A stretch of 33,341 nt of DNA from an uncultured Synechococcus sp. (lineage in GTDB: Bacteria; Cyanobacteriota; Cyanobacteriia; PCC-6307; Cyanobiaceae): the NCBI GenBank assembly GCA_913052185.1, contig CAJXFG010000005.1, positions 1 through 33,341 on the forward strand, written 5' to 3'. The stretch's first letter is position 1. Every line of letters starts with the position of its first letter. Under the pieces are notes generated by a model. It did no database searches. It was not told the DNA's origin and was given only the letters and a program-made list of their open reading frames with translations. The translations under genes were made by a program, and so were the position numbers. Shown one piece after another: positions 19,729-28,397 of the stretch.

Positions 19729-20034
19729 ATGAATCTGACCCTGCTTCTCTCCACGTTCGCCACAGTCTTCCTTGCAGAGCTCGGTGACAAGACGCAGTTG
19801 GCAACCGTGGCCATCAGTGGCACCTCCAACAGGCCCTTTGCCGTGTTCGTCGGTTCATCCTCAGCGCTTGTGCTGGCAAGCCTGATCGGTGCCATTGCGG
19901 GTGGTTCCCTCTCGAATGTTGTGCCTGCCGACTGGTTGCAGCTTCTGGCATCGCTTGGATTTCTGGGAATCGGAGTGAAGCTGCTTTGGCCGTTGCTCAG
20001 CGGAACGGAGTCTGCTGCGGCCGCTGACGAGTGA
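19729..20034 (+). CDS. UPF0016 (GDT1/TMEM165) family protein, half-size copy 2
   Basis: 101 aa with one FATVFLAELGDKTQLATVAIS motif and about three TM helices. Confidence 0.9.
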   Translation: MNLTLLLSTFATVFLAELGDKTQLATVAISGTSNRPFAVFVGSSSALVLASLIGAIAGGSLSNVVPADWLQLLASLGFLGIGVKLLWPLLSGTESAAAADE

Positions 20035-20156
20035 TCCTGCGCAGGTGCCAGGTGCTCGTAAGATTGAGAAATCAAGGGATGACGCGGTCTTCCGCTGCAC
20101 GCGCACCCGAGATGATTCCTCCCGGTCCTGAAGGCCGGTTCCCGTAAAACGCTCCG

Positions 20157-22526
20157 ATGAAATTCACGGTCGCTGACCTGCTCGATCAGGTGCCTGATGA
20201 GGGCAACCTTGAGACCGCCAAGCTTGAAAAGATCCTCCGACTGACCAATCGTTCAGAGAAACAGTCTCTTGAGCTTGCGCTTCAAGGTCTCAAGCGACTT
20301 GGAATCCTCGATCTCGACAGCGATGGGCTCATTTGCCGAGGTGCTGCCGAGGATCTGGTTGAAGCACGTCTTCGCTGCAGCAGCAAGGGATTCTGTTTTG
20401 CGATCCGCGATGACGGTGGAGATGACATCTACATCCGTGACCACCAGCTCAATCACGCCTGGAACGGCGACCGGGTTCTGGTGAGACTGACACGCGAGGG
20501 CGGCCGTCGCCGATCACCAGAGGGAGGTGTGCAGTGCATTCTTGAACGATCCACCACAAGCCTGCTCGCTGCGGTGGAGCAACAGGATGAAAAGGTTGTT
20601 GCCGTTCCACTTGACGACCGCCTTCTGGCCACGATTGAACTCACCCCTGAGGATGCCAGCCATGCCGAAAAACCCATCGGTGAAGCTGTTGCCGAGGTGG
20701 TGCTGGATCGCTATCCGATCGCACAGTTTCCCGCACAAGGCCACGTCGCACGATCTCTGCCTCTTGACGGAGGTTCTGGAGCAGATCGTGAGTTGATGCT
20801 CACGAAGGCCAACCTTCATCAGCGTCAGACGCCGCCCCGCGCAAGTTTCAAAACTCCATCTCCCAAAAAACGCGAGGATCTCAGCGAACAGCCTGCGCTC
20901 TTGCTCAAAGGTTGGTCAGCCGTTGATGCACCAGCACTTCCGGCTGTTCACGTCATTCCGCATGAGGGGGGAACGCGTCTTTGGATTCACACCCCCGCGA
21001 TCGCCGAGCGTCTGAGCCCCGGAAACAGTTACGACCACTGGCTTCTCGATCAATCGGAAAGCCTTTGTCTCGGCGGACACTGGCTGCCTCTGCTCAGCCC
21101 TTCCCTGGCCAAGGCCAGCACATTTGCAGTCGGTGACGTTCAGGACGCTGTTTCGCTTCGTCTGGATGTGGGTCCTGATGGAGAATGGCGTGACTGGGAG
21201 TTCTGCCTGAGCAGGGTTCGCCCTGTTGCGGAAGTCAAGGCCGAAGCCCTCACGGCCCTTGAATCGCGCAAGCCGAAATCCAGAGCTGTTCCTGCCGCCC
21301 TGAAGCCGATCAAGGACCAGATCGGGCAGCTGGAAACACTGCTCTTCTGTGCCAAAAGTCTTGATGAAGCTGATCGTTCGGAAGGCCGGATCGAACTGAA
21401 TCTCAAGCGTGCTCAGGCTGATGATCTGGGTGACCTCAACACCATTTCGCCGGATGGGGATGGTCAGACCTGGGCAACGCCCCTGACAGTGAGTTGCCCC
21501 AATTCGATTCTCTCCGTGCTGATCCGGCATGCCCATCGTGTTTGGGAAGAACACAGTCGGCAGCTCGGTTTGCCAGCGATTCTTCTTGATGCACCACCGC
21601 CGGATGATTCCGCGCTCAATGACGTTGCCAAAGCTGCTGTGGCGCTGGAGGTGCCCCTCCAGCTGGACGAGGATGGAGGAGCTCCGACCCCTTCCGAACT
21701 GGCACTGGCGCTGGCGACGAGCGACTCAAGTCATGTGCTCAATCTGCAGTTGAGGCAGATCCTGCCGGAGAGTTTCTACCGGGTTTCTGACACCATCAAG
21801 GTTGCCAACCCCGATGGATCTGAGGCGTCACCCAGCGACTCCACCAGCGACCAGAGCGCAGCCGAAGAGGAGTGCAGCAGCGACGCCGAAACGTCTGCTG
21901 AACAACGCTTCATTCCTTGCGCGCCTTGGTGCTGCCCGACCCTGCATCAAGCCGACGTCATCAATCAGCAGGTTCTGTGTCTCCTATTGAACGAAGGGAA
22001 GGACAGGCCAACGGTGCGGCACAAAACCAAGGTGAAACTGGGTGCTAAAGGCGTTGCCACGTCCGTCAGCTGGCCTCTGTTCACGGCCTCTCAGGATCAG
22101 AAAATCCTCGACATGCTCCGTGAACGAACGATTCAGCGTTTGAACGCGCGTCGTCGCCAGGTTGATGAACTCAAACGCGATGTGCTGGCCATGACCAAGG
22201 CCCGCAGTGCAGAGCCAATGTTGGATCAACAGCAGACCGGCGTGATCAGTGGAGTTCAGAGCTACGGATTCTTTGTTGAAATTGCACCATCAATGGTTGA
22301 AGGTCTCGTGCACGTCAGTTCGTTGAATGACGATTGGTATGAGTACCGTTCACGGCAGAATCGTCTCGTTGGTCGCAGAAGCCGCCGCGTCTACCAGTTG
22401 GGTGACAGCGTTGATGTGAAAGTTCTCAAGGTCGATGTGCTCAGAAATCAGATCGATCTTGAAGTGGTTCCGACGACGGCACCTGTATCGGACGATCCCC
22501 TGCCGGTGGCTGTGAGCGAGGAATGA
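20157..22526 (+). CDS. zam: RNB (RNase II/R) family protein with degenerate active site, Zam-like
   Basis: N-terminal winged-helix/CSD-like region (KGFCFAIRDDGGDDIYIRDHQLNHAWNGDRVLV), degraded RNB core, C-terminal S1 domain (QQQTGVISGVQSYGFFVEIAPSMVEGLVHVSSLNDDWY). Catalytic DxxDxDDA and RRYxDLxxHR motifs not recognisable. Confidence 0.78.
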   Translation: MKFTVADLLDQVPDEGNLETAKLEKILRLTNRSEKQSLELALQGLKRLGILDLDSDGLICRGAAEDLVEARLRCSSKGFCFAIRDDGGDDIYIRDHQLNHAWNGDRVLVRLTREGGRRRSPEGGVQCILERSTTSLLAAVEQQDEKVVAVPLDDRLLATIELTPEDASHAEKPIGEAVAEVVLDRYPIAQFPAQGHVARSLPLDGGSGADRELMLTKANLHQRQTPPRASFKTPSPKKREDLSEQPALLLKGWSAVDAPALPAVHVIPHEGGTRLWIHTPAIAERLSPGNSYDHWLLDQSESLCLGGHWLPLLSPSLAKASTFAVGDVQDAVSLRLDVGPDGEWRDWEFCLSRVRPVAEVKAEALTALESRKPKSRAVPAALKPIKDQIGQLETLLFCAKSLDEADRSEGRIELNLKRAQADDLGDLNTISPDGDGQTWATPLTVSCPNSILSVLIRHAHRVWEEHSRQLGLPAILLDAPPPDDSALNDVAKAAVALEVPLQLDEDGGAPTPSELALALATSDSSHVLNLQLRQILPESFYRVSDTIKVANPDGSEASPSDSTSDQSAAEEECSSDAETSAEQRFIPCAPWCCPTLHQADVINQQVLCLLLNEGKDRPTVRHKTKVKLGAKGVATSVSWPLFTASQDQKILDMLRERTIQRLNARRRQVDELKRDVLAMTKARSAEPMLDQQQTGVISGVQSYGFFVEIAPSMVEGLVHVSSLNDDWYEYRSRQNRLVGRRSRRVYQLGDSVDVKVLKVDVLRNQIDLEVVPTTAPVSDDPLPVAVSEE

Positions 22527-23131
22527 TTCCTTATGTGATCGGCATCAGCGGAGCCTCTGCACAACAGCTGGCTGAACGCACACTGCAGTGGATGCTGCGC
22601 CGCGATCTCAGCGTGCATGTGATCCTCAGCAAGGGAGCTCACGGGGTCTGGCGTGCTGAACGATCGATTTCGGTCCCGGTGGATCCAAAACTTCAGGAGC
22701 GTTTCTGGCGGGAGCGTCTTGGCGTCAATCAGGGTCAACTGGTCTGTCACCGCTGGGACGATCAATCAGCCCTTGTGGCCAGTGGCAGCGTTCTCACCAA
22801 AGGCATGGTGGTTGTGCCCTGTTCCATGGGCACCGTTGGTCGTCTGGCAGCAGGTCTGGCGGGTGACCTGCTCGAACGCTGTGCTGATGTGCACCTGAAG
22901 GAAGCTCGCCCTCTCGTGATTGCACCGCGGGAAATGCCCTGGAACCTGCTTCATCTGCGCAACCTCACCACACTGGCGGAAGCGGGAGCCAGAATTGCAC
23001 CTCCGATCCCAGCCTGGTACACCCAGCCGGAAAGCATCGACGACATGCTCGATTTTCTGGTGATGCGTCTGTTTGATTCTCTGGGCGAATCCCTCACTGA
23101 TCAGAAACGTTGGCAGGGTCCTCAGACATGA
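22523..23131 (+). CDS. ubiX: Flavin prenyltransferase UbiX
   Basis: YVIGISGASAQQLAERTLQWML, VVVPCSMGTVGRLAAGLAGDLLERCADVHLKEARPLVIAPREMPWNLLHLRNLTTLAEAGARIAPPIPAWY; ATGA overlap with upstream gene. Confidence 0.95.
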   Translation: MIPYVIGISGASAQQLAERTLQWMLRRDLSVHVILSKGAHGVWRAERSISVPVDPKLQERFWRERLGVNQGQLVCHRWDDQSALVASGSVLTKGMVVVPCSMGTVGRLAAGLAGDLLERCADVHLKEARPLVIAPREMPWNLLHLRNLTTLAEAGARIAPPIPAWYTQPESIDDMLDFLVMRLFDSLGESLTDQKRWQGPQT

Positions 23132-23634
23132 CGCCACTGCAACGTCTGCTGCTGATCCCCTGTCTTTCCCCGCTTTTGGTGACGCTGCTGGTTGGCGGTC
23201 TCAATCTCGGAAAGGCAGGAAGCCTTCGCATCCTCACCTGGGAGCTCCCCACACTTCCCATCGGTGTGTGGATGGCTCTCGCTGCAACAACCGGTGCCGT
23301 CCTCGGTTCTGGCGGAGTGTTGGCCGCCGGATCGCCCTCAGCTCAGCAACCCCTGCAGCGTGAGGTGCGTCGCCCCTTCACTTGGGAGGGAGAACCGCCC
23401 GAAACAGATTCTCAGCGAGCAGCCACGTCTGCCGCCACCATGCCCTGGCCCGAGAGGGATGTCCGTGATCCGGCCCCCACTGTGTCCGTGCCGTTCAGAG
23501 TGATCCGTACCGGTCGCTCCACAGGCGAGCGTGTTGTCCGGTCGGATGCGGCCGAACAATCTGGCGAGCAACCAGCTCAGACCTCGGCAACGGCCCTTGA
23601 CGACTGGAATGATCCAATTCCCATGGATTGGTAA
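23128..23634 (+). CDS. Hypothetical membrane-anchored protein
   Basis: MTPLQRLLLIPCLSPLLVTLLVGGLNLGKAGSLRILTWELPTLPIGVWMALAATTGAVLGSGGVLAAGSPS: two TM helices then a charged, Pro-rich tail. ATGA overlap with ubiX. Confidence 0.75.
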   Translation: MTPLQRLLLIPCLSPLLVTLLVGGLNLGKAGSLRILTWELPTLPIGVWMALAATTGAVLGSGGVLAAGSPSAQQPLQREVRRPFTWEGEPPETDSQRAATSAATMPWPERDVRDPAPTVSVPFRVIRTGRSTGERVVRSDAAEQSGEQPAQTSATALDDWNDPIPMDW

Positions 23635-23689
23635 AAGCTGGTATCAAGTGCCCAGGTCTGTCTACAGTCCCGCGAGCGATCGTTGTCCG

Positions 23690-24400
23690 GTGAGCGAAAC
23701 CCCCGACACCCCTGCCAAGTCCGAAGCGCCTGCAAAGCCACAGAAGGCTGCTGGGGCCAAGGGTTCATCGGAAAAGGACGTTCCCATTAAGACGGACAAG
23801 TCCAAAACTCCGCCAGCACCGGAACTATCTTCCACGCCCGCAGACGTTGCCAAGCCATCTGAGAAGGCAACTGACGCCAAAGCCGGTCAAGCTGACAAGG
23901 CAGTCAGTGCTCCTAAACAGGCCGCGACTGAGAAAGCCGCTCAACCCAGCAAAACTGTCGAACCCGACAAAGCGGCCAAAGCGGCGAAAGCCGACACTTC
24001 AGACAAACCGGCCAAGCCGGCAAAGCCGGCTGCGAAACCCAAACCTGAAGACAAACCCTTTGCAGCGTTTATTCAGGATGACCTGCTGCCATCTCTGACC
24101 AAAGCCCTCACTGAACGTCAGCATCCGCCAATCAGCCTCGAGCTTGTTGAAGGCGAGCGACCTGTGGTGGGAGGCAACTGCTGGATGGTTCAAGGAGAGC
24201 TCTCAGCAGGACGTCGGTTCTGGCTTTGCTTTGAATCCGATGCGATCACTTCAGGCAAAACAATTGCCCTGGCTGAATCCGGCTCAGATCCCAGCCTGCT
24301 CGAATCGTTCCTGATCGATGAGAAACGCATCAATCAGGCCCTGCTGGAATCCCGATTACTCCAACGCCTGAATGGTCAGAAGTGGTTTGGAGGCAACTGA
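23690..24400 (+). CDS. DUF2996 family protein with long Lys/Ala/Pro-rich N-terminus
   Basis: Probable GTG start (VSETPDTPAKSEAPAKPQKAAG...). C-terminal domain PFAAFIQDDLLPSLTKALTERQHPPISLELVEGERPVVGGNCWMVQGEL...LLESFLIDEKRINQALLESRLLQRLNGQKWFGGN. Confidence 0.75.
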   Translation: MSETPDTPAKSEAPAKPQKAAGAKGSSEKDVPIKTDKSKTPPAPELSSTPADVAKPSEKATDAKAGQADKAVSAPKQAATEKAAQPSKTVEPDKAAKAAKADTSDKPAKPAKPAAKPKPEDKPFAAFIQDDLLPSLTKALTERQHPPISLELVEGERPVVGGNCWMVQGELSAGRRFWLCFESDAITSGKTIALAESGSDPSLLESFLIDEKRINQALLESRLLQRLNGQKWFGGN

Positions 24401-24472
24401 TCCAATGGGTAACAGCCACCCCCGTCTGCGTCCTGACTCCACTTACGATGGCTTGAAGACACGCTAGATCCC

Positions 24473-25555
24473 ATGGTGCCTCCTACCGCTGTCACAGACG
24501 CGAAATCCGGGAGCTCCGGTGTTGCCGTGAAGGATCCGGTCAAGGACACGATCCTGACGCCGCGCTTCTACACGACGGATTTTGAGGCCATGGCTGACAT
24601 GGATCTCCGGCCCAACGAGGCCGAGCTCGAAGCGATCTGCGAAGAGTTCCGCAAGGACTACAACCGTCATCATTTCGTGCGAAACGATGAATTTGAAGGC
24701 GCAGCCGACAAGCTTGATCCAGAAACTCGTCGAGTGTTCATCGAGTTCCTCGAACAGAGTTGCACCTCTGAATTTTCCGGTTTCCTGCTTTACAAGGAAC
24801 TGAGTCGTCGCATCAAGGCACGCAACCCACTGCTGGCTGAGTGTTTCGCACATATGGCGCGGGACGAAGCCCGACATGCAGGCTTTCTCAACAAGTCAAT
24901 GAGTGATTTCGGGTTGCAACTCGACCTGGGATTTCTGACAGCCAACAAGAAATACACCTTCTTCAAACCCAAATTCATTTTCTACGCCACCTACCTTTCA
25001 GAAAAGATCGGTTACTGGCGATACATTGCTATTTTCAGGCATCTCGAACAACACCCTGAGAGCAAAATCTTCCCAATTTTCAATTTCTTTGAGAATTGGT
25101 GTCAGGACGAGAATCGTCATGGAGATTTCTTCGATGCGCTGATGAAATCTCAGCCCGACACTGTTCGCGGACTGCGTGCACGACTGTGGTGTCGATTCTT
25201 CCTGTTGGCCGTCTTCGCGACGATGTACGTCCGCGACGTCGCTCGCAAGGAGTTTTATGAAGCACTTGGTCTGGATGCCCGCGAATATGACCGCATGGTG
25301 ATCGACAAAACCAACGAAACTTCAGCTCGTGTATTCCCAGTCGTTCTGGACGTGAAAAATCCACGGTTCTATGAGCGCCTGGAAAACATCGTCAACAACA
25401 ATGAATCTCTGGAATCGGTTGACAAGAGTTCCTCACCTGCACCGTTCAAGTTTGTGCGCAAGCTGCCTCACTGGATCGGTAATGGTATTGAGATGGCGTC
25501 TCTGTTCCTGATGTCTCCCGTTCGCAGCGAGAACTATCAGCCCAGTGTGCGCTGA
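24473..25555 (+). CDS. acsF: Aerobic Mg-protoporphyrin IX monomethyl ester oxidative cyclase
   Basis: [96 protein letters not shown] (carboxylate-bridged di-iron ligands). Confidence 0.97.
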   Translation: MVPPTAVTDAKSGSSGVAVKDPVKDTILTPRFYTTDFEAMADMDLRPNEAELEAICEEFRKDYNRHHFVRNDEFEGAADKLDPETRRVFIEFLEQSCTSEFSGFLLYKELSRRIKARNPLLAECFAHMARDEARHAGFLNKSMSDFGLQLDLGFLTANKKYTFFKPKFIFYATYLSEKIGYWRYIAIFRHLEQHPESKIFPIFNFFENWCQDENRHGDFFDALMKSQPDTVRGLRARLWCRFFLLAVFATMYVRDVARKEFYEALGLDAREYDRMVIDKTNETSARVFPVVLDVKNPRFYERLENIVNNNESLESVDKSSSPAPFKFVRKLPHWIGNGIEMASLFLMSPVRSENYQPSVR

Positions 25556-27003
25556 TGCAGACAACACTCTCGAAGTCTCAGCCTGGGTTCAATGATCTGG
25601 ACCCAGGCCACCATCCCTGGCGTCAGCGTCTTGATGCCCTGCTGACGTCCGGAGTCAGTGCTGGAGCAGATCTGGTTGAAGTGTTTCTGGAACGCACGGA
25701 CCATCTGGGTGTGCTTGCAGAACAAGACAAGATCACAAGCGTCAGCCCCTCCTTCGGGATGGGTGCCGGCATCCGCGTGTTCCGCGCTGGCAAGGACGGT
25801 TTTGTCAGCACCAATGACCTCAGTGATCAAGGGCTTGCAGAGGCCCTGCAGCAGGCTCTTGCCATGCTGCAGCTCAGTTCATCGACGCTTGCGACAGCAG
25901 GTGGCTTCGATGGTCTTGGTCCTCTCCGTGATTACGGCTCCTCAAAGAACAACTGGCTGAGCAGCACACCCGACATCGTCACCATCACGCAGCGTTTGCT
26001 GGAAGGCACTGACTGTCTTCAGAAACGTGGTGAATATCTGGATGTTCGACGCGGGAGTTTTGCTCGCGACTGGCAGGAAGTGTTGGTTGCAGCCAGTGAT
26101 GGAACTTTTGCCAGAGATATCCGGTTGCATCAATCGAGCGGTCTGAGCGTGCTGGCTGCCGATGGTGATCACCGATCCAGCATCGCCAGGCGTTATGGCA
26201 GCACCGACCGACCTGATGATCTCTGCCGCTGGGATGTGGATGCCTCAGCAAGGGAAGTCTGTGACAGCGCAGCAAAAATGCTGAGGGCCGACTACGTCGA
26301 CGGTGGTCAGATGCCAGTGGTTCTGGCCAATCGTTTCGGTGGTGTGATTTTCCATGAGGCCTGCGGACACCTTCTCGAGACCACACAGGTTGAACGTGGC
26401 TCCACTCCTTTTGCCGACAGCGTTGGCAAAAGCATCGCCCACCCTGCCGTCACCGCGATCGATGAGGGGATGAGCGGTGGTGCCTTCGGTTCGATTTCCA
26501 TGGATGACGAGGGCATGGAGCCGCAGAGAACCGTTCTGATTGAAAACGGCATTCTCCAGTGCTTCCTCAGTGATCGTGCCGGTGAGATGCGAACGGGTCA
26601 CGCTCGAACAGGGAGTGGCCGACGCCAGAACCATGGTTTTGCAGCGGCCAGCCGTATGCGAAACACGTACATCGACGCTGGACCCCACAGCATTGATGAT
26701 CTGATCAGTTCTGTGGATCATGGCCTCTACTGCAAGTCCATGGGTGCAGGAAGCGTCGGTGCCACCGGTCAGTTCAATTTCTCTGTTGAAGAGGGCTACC
26801 TGATCAAGAACGGCCAACTTGGTCAACCCGTCAAAGGAGCCACCCTGATCGGCGATGCCAAGGAGGTCATGCCCAGGATCTCAATGTGTGCGGATGATCT
26901 GGAGCTCGCTGCCGGCTACTGCGGATCGGTGAGCGGAAGCGTGTTTGTGACCGTCGGTCAGCCCCACGTGAAAGTGGATTCGATCACTGTGGGGGGTCGT
27001 TGA
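25555..27003 (+). CDS. tldD: TldD family metalloprotease
   Basis: VVLANRFGGVIFHEACGHLLETTQVERG (HExxxH), GSISMDDEGMEPQRTVLIENGILQCFLSDRAGEMRTGHARTGSGRRQNHGFAAASRMRNTYI; TGATG junction with acsF. Confidence 0.93.
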   Translation: MQTTLSKSQPGFNDLDPGHHPWRQRLDALLTSGVSAGADLVEVFLERTDHLGVLAEQDKITSVSPSFGMGAGIRVFRAGKDGFVSTNDLSDQGLAEALQQALAMLQLSSSTLATAGGFDGLGPLRDYGSSKNNWLSSTPDIVTITQRLLEGTDCLQKRGEYLDVRRGSFARDWQEVLVAASDGTFARDIRLHQSSGLSVLAADGDHRSSIARRYGSTDRPDDLCRWDVDASAREVCDSAAKMLRADYVDGGQMPVVLANRFGGVIFHEACGHLLETTQVERGSTPFADSVGKSIAHPAVTAIDEGMSGGAFGSISMDDEGMEPQRTVLIENGILQCFLSDRAGEMRTGHARTGSGRRQNHGFAAASRMRNTYIDAGPHSIDDLISSVDHGLYCKSMGAGSVGATGQFNFSVEEGYLIKNGQLGQPVKGATLIGDAKEVMPRISMCADDLELAAGYCGSVSGSVFVTVGQPHVKVDSITVGGR

Positions 27004-27005
27004 TC

Positions 27006-28373
27006 ATGGCCAACACACCACTCAACGTCAGCTCACTTCAGGATCGGCTCCAGTCACTCGCTGGACGCGAAGGAATCACACAGTGGGATCTCGGAGCCAG
27101 CCGCAGCAGCAGTGCCTCTGTGCAGGTTGATCGCGGAGAAGCCAAGCAACTGAAGGCGGCTCAACGCAGTTCAATCACTGTTCGGGTCTGGAATCAACAG
27201 GGATTGGTTGGCATCACCAGCACATCCGATCTCTCTGATTCAGGTTTGGAGAAAGCCTTGATGGGTGCTCATCAAGCGAGTGTCTTCGGCAATCCAGACG
27301 ATGTTCCAGGTTTTTCCCCCCTTGCCACTGCACCACAACCGGATCTTCATCGACCTCTGCAGGAGGCGCAGGGGATCCAAACCCTGCTGAACGAGCTTCT
27401 TGATGCGGAACAACAACTGCTGGGCCGTCATCCGGCAATCAGCACACTTCCCTACAACGCGCTGAATGAGGGGAGCAGTGAACGCATTTACCTCAACAGC
27501 GAAGGTGCCCTGCGGCAGGCCCAACGCACTCAGGCCAGCATTTTTCTGATGGCGCGTGCCGAGGAAACCGGACGCAAACCCCGCAGCGGTGGGGCAGTGC
27601 GATTAGCTCTCGGTAGTCGAGATCTCGACCTGAAGGGATGCATCGATGAAGCAGCTGAACGCACCATCAGCCACCTGAACTATCAGCCGATCGATACCGG
27701 CCGCTACCTCGTCTGCTTCACGCCTGAGGCTTTTCTGGATCTGATCGGATCGTTCAGCAGCATGTTCAATGCCAGGGCCGTTCTTGATGGTGTGAGCCTC
27801 AGCAAAGCCGATTCAATTGGCAACCAGCTGGCTGTTCCTTTTTTCAATCTCACTGATAACGGTCTTCATCCTGCTCATGTGGGAGCGATGCCGTTTGATG
27901 GTGAAGGCACGCCCACACGGGCACTCCCTCTGATCCGTGAGGGTTGCCTTGAAAGCTTCCTGCATTCCGAGGCAACCGCTCGGCATTTCGGAGTGGATCC
28001 GACTGGTCACGCAGGAATGGGAGCCAAGGTATCCGTCGGTCCTGACTGGTTTGAGGTGAGCCGCACTCCTGCAATGAACACCGGAGCCGACCACCTTGAT
28101 CACACGCTGACCACCGACACGTTCGTTCTGATTGAAAGCCTGAGCGCTCTGCATGCCGGTGTGAAGGCCAGTCAGGGAGCGTTCTCGCTTCCCTTTGATG
28201 GCTGGCTTGTCAGAGGGGGTGAGCGCATCTCCGTCGAAGCGGCAACAGTGGCCGGAGACATCCGTGACCTGTTGCGTTCGATTGTTCACCTTGAATCGGA
28301 ATCCGTGGTCACCCATGAAGGTGTGAGTCCCTACGTGTGGGTGGATGGTCTGGCCATCACCGGTGAAGCCTGA
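27006..28373 (+). CDS. pmbA: TldD/PmbA family protein, TldE-like partner
   Basis: 456 codon span immediately after tldD; no HExxxH; ...YLVCFTPEAFLDLIGSFSSMFNARAVLDGVSL..., DPTGHAGMGAKVSVGPDWFEVS. ORF track start at 27000 (TTG) also possible. Confidence 0.85.
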   Translation: MANTPLNVSSLQDRLQSLAGREGITQWDLGASRSSSASVQVDRGEAKQLKAAQRSSITVRVWNQQGLVGITSTSDLSDSGLEKALMGAHQASVFGNPDDVPGFSPLATAPQPDLHRPLQEAQGIQTLLNELLDAEQQLLGRHPAISTLPYNALNEGSSERIYLNSEGALRQAQRTQASIFLMARAEETGRKPRSGGAVRLALGSRDLDLKGCIDEAAERTISHLNYQPIDTGRYLVCFTPEAFLDLIGSFSSMFNARAVLDGVSLSKADSIGNQLAVPFFNLTDNGLHPAHVGAMPFDGEGTPTRALPLIREGCLESFLHSEATARHFGVDPTGHAGMGAKVSVGPDWFEVSRTPAMNTGADHLDHTLTTDTFVLIESLSALHAGVKASQGAFSLPFDGWLVRGGERISVEAATVAGDIRDLLRSIVHLESESVVTHEGVSPYVWVDGLAITGEA

Positions 28374-28397
28374 AGAGTCCTTCCTGATTGATTGGTC

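Noticed and set aside
20916-21554. 212-aa minus-strand ORF inside the zam-like gene
   Set aside because: Antisense shadow ORF of a well-supported RNB/S1 coding sequence; composition without recognisable motifs.
27006-28373. TldE-like copy considered as a decayed tldD duplicate because HExxxH is absent
   Set aside because: Lack of the metal site is normal for the TldE/PmbA partner of the TldD/TldE heterodimer.
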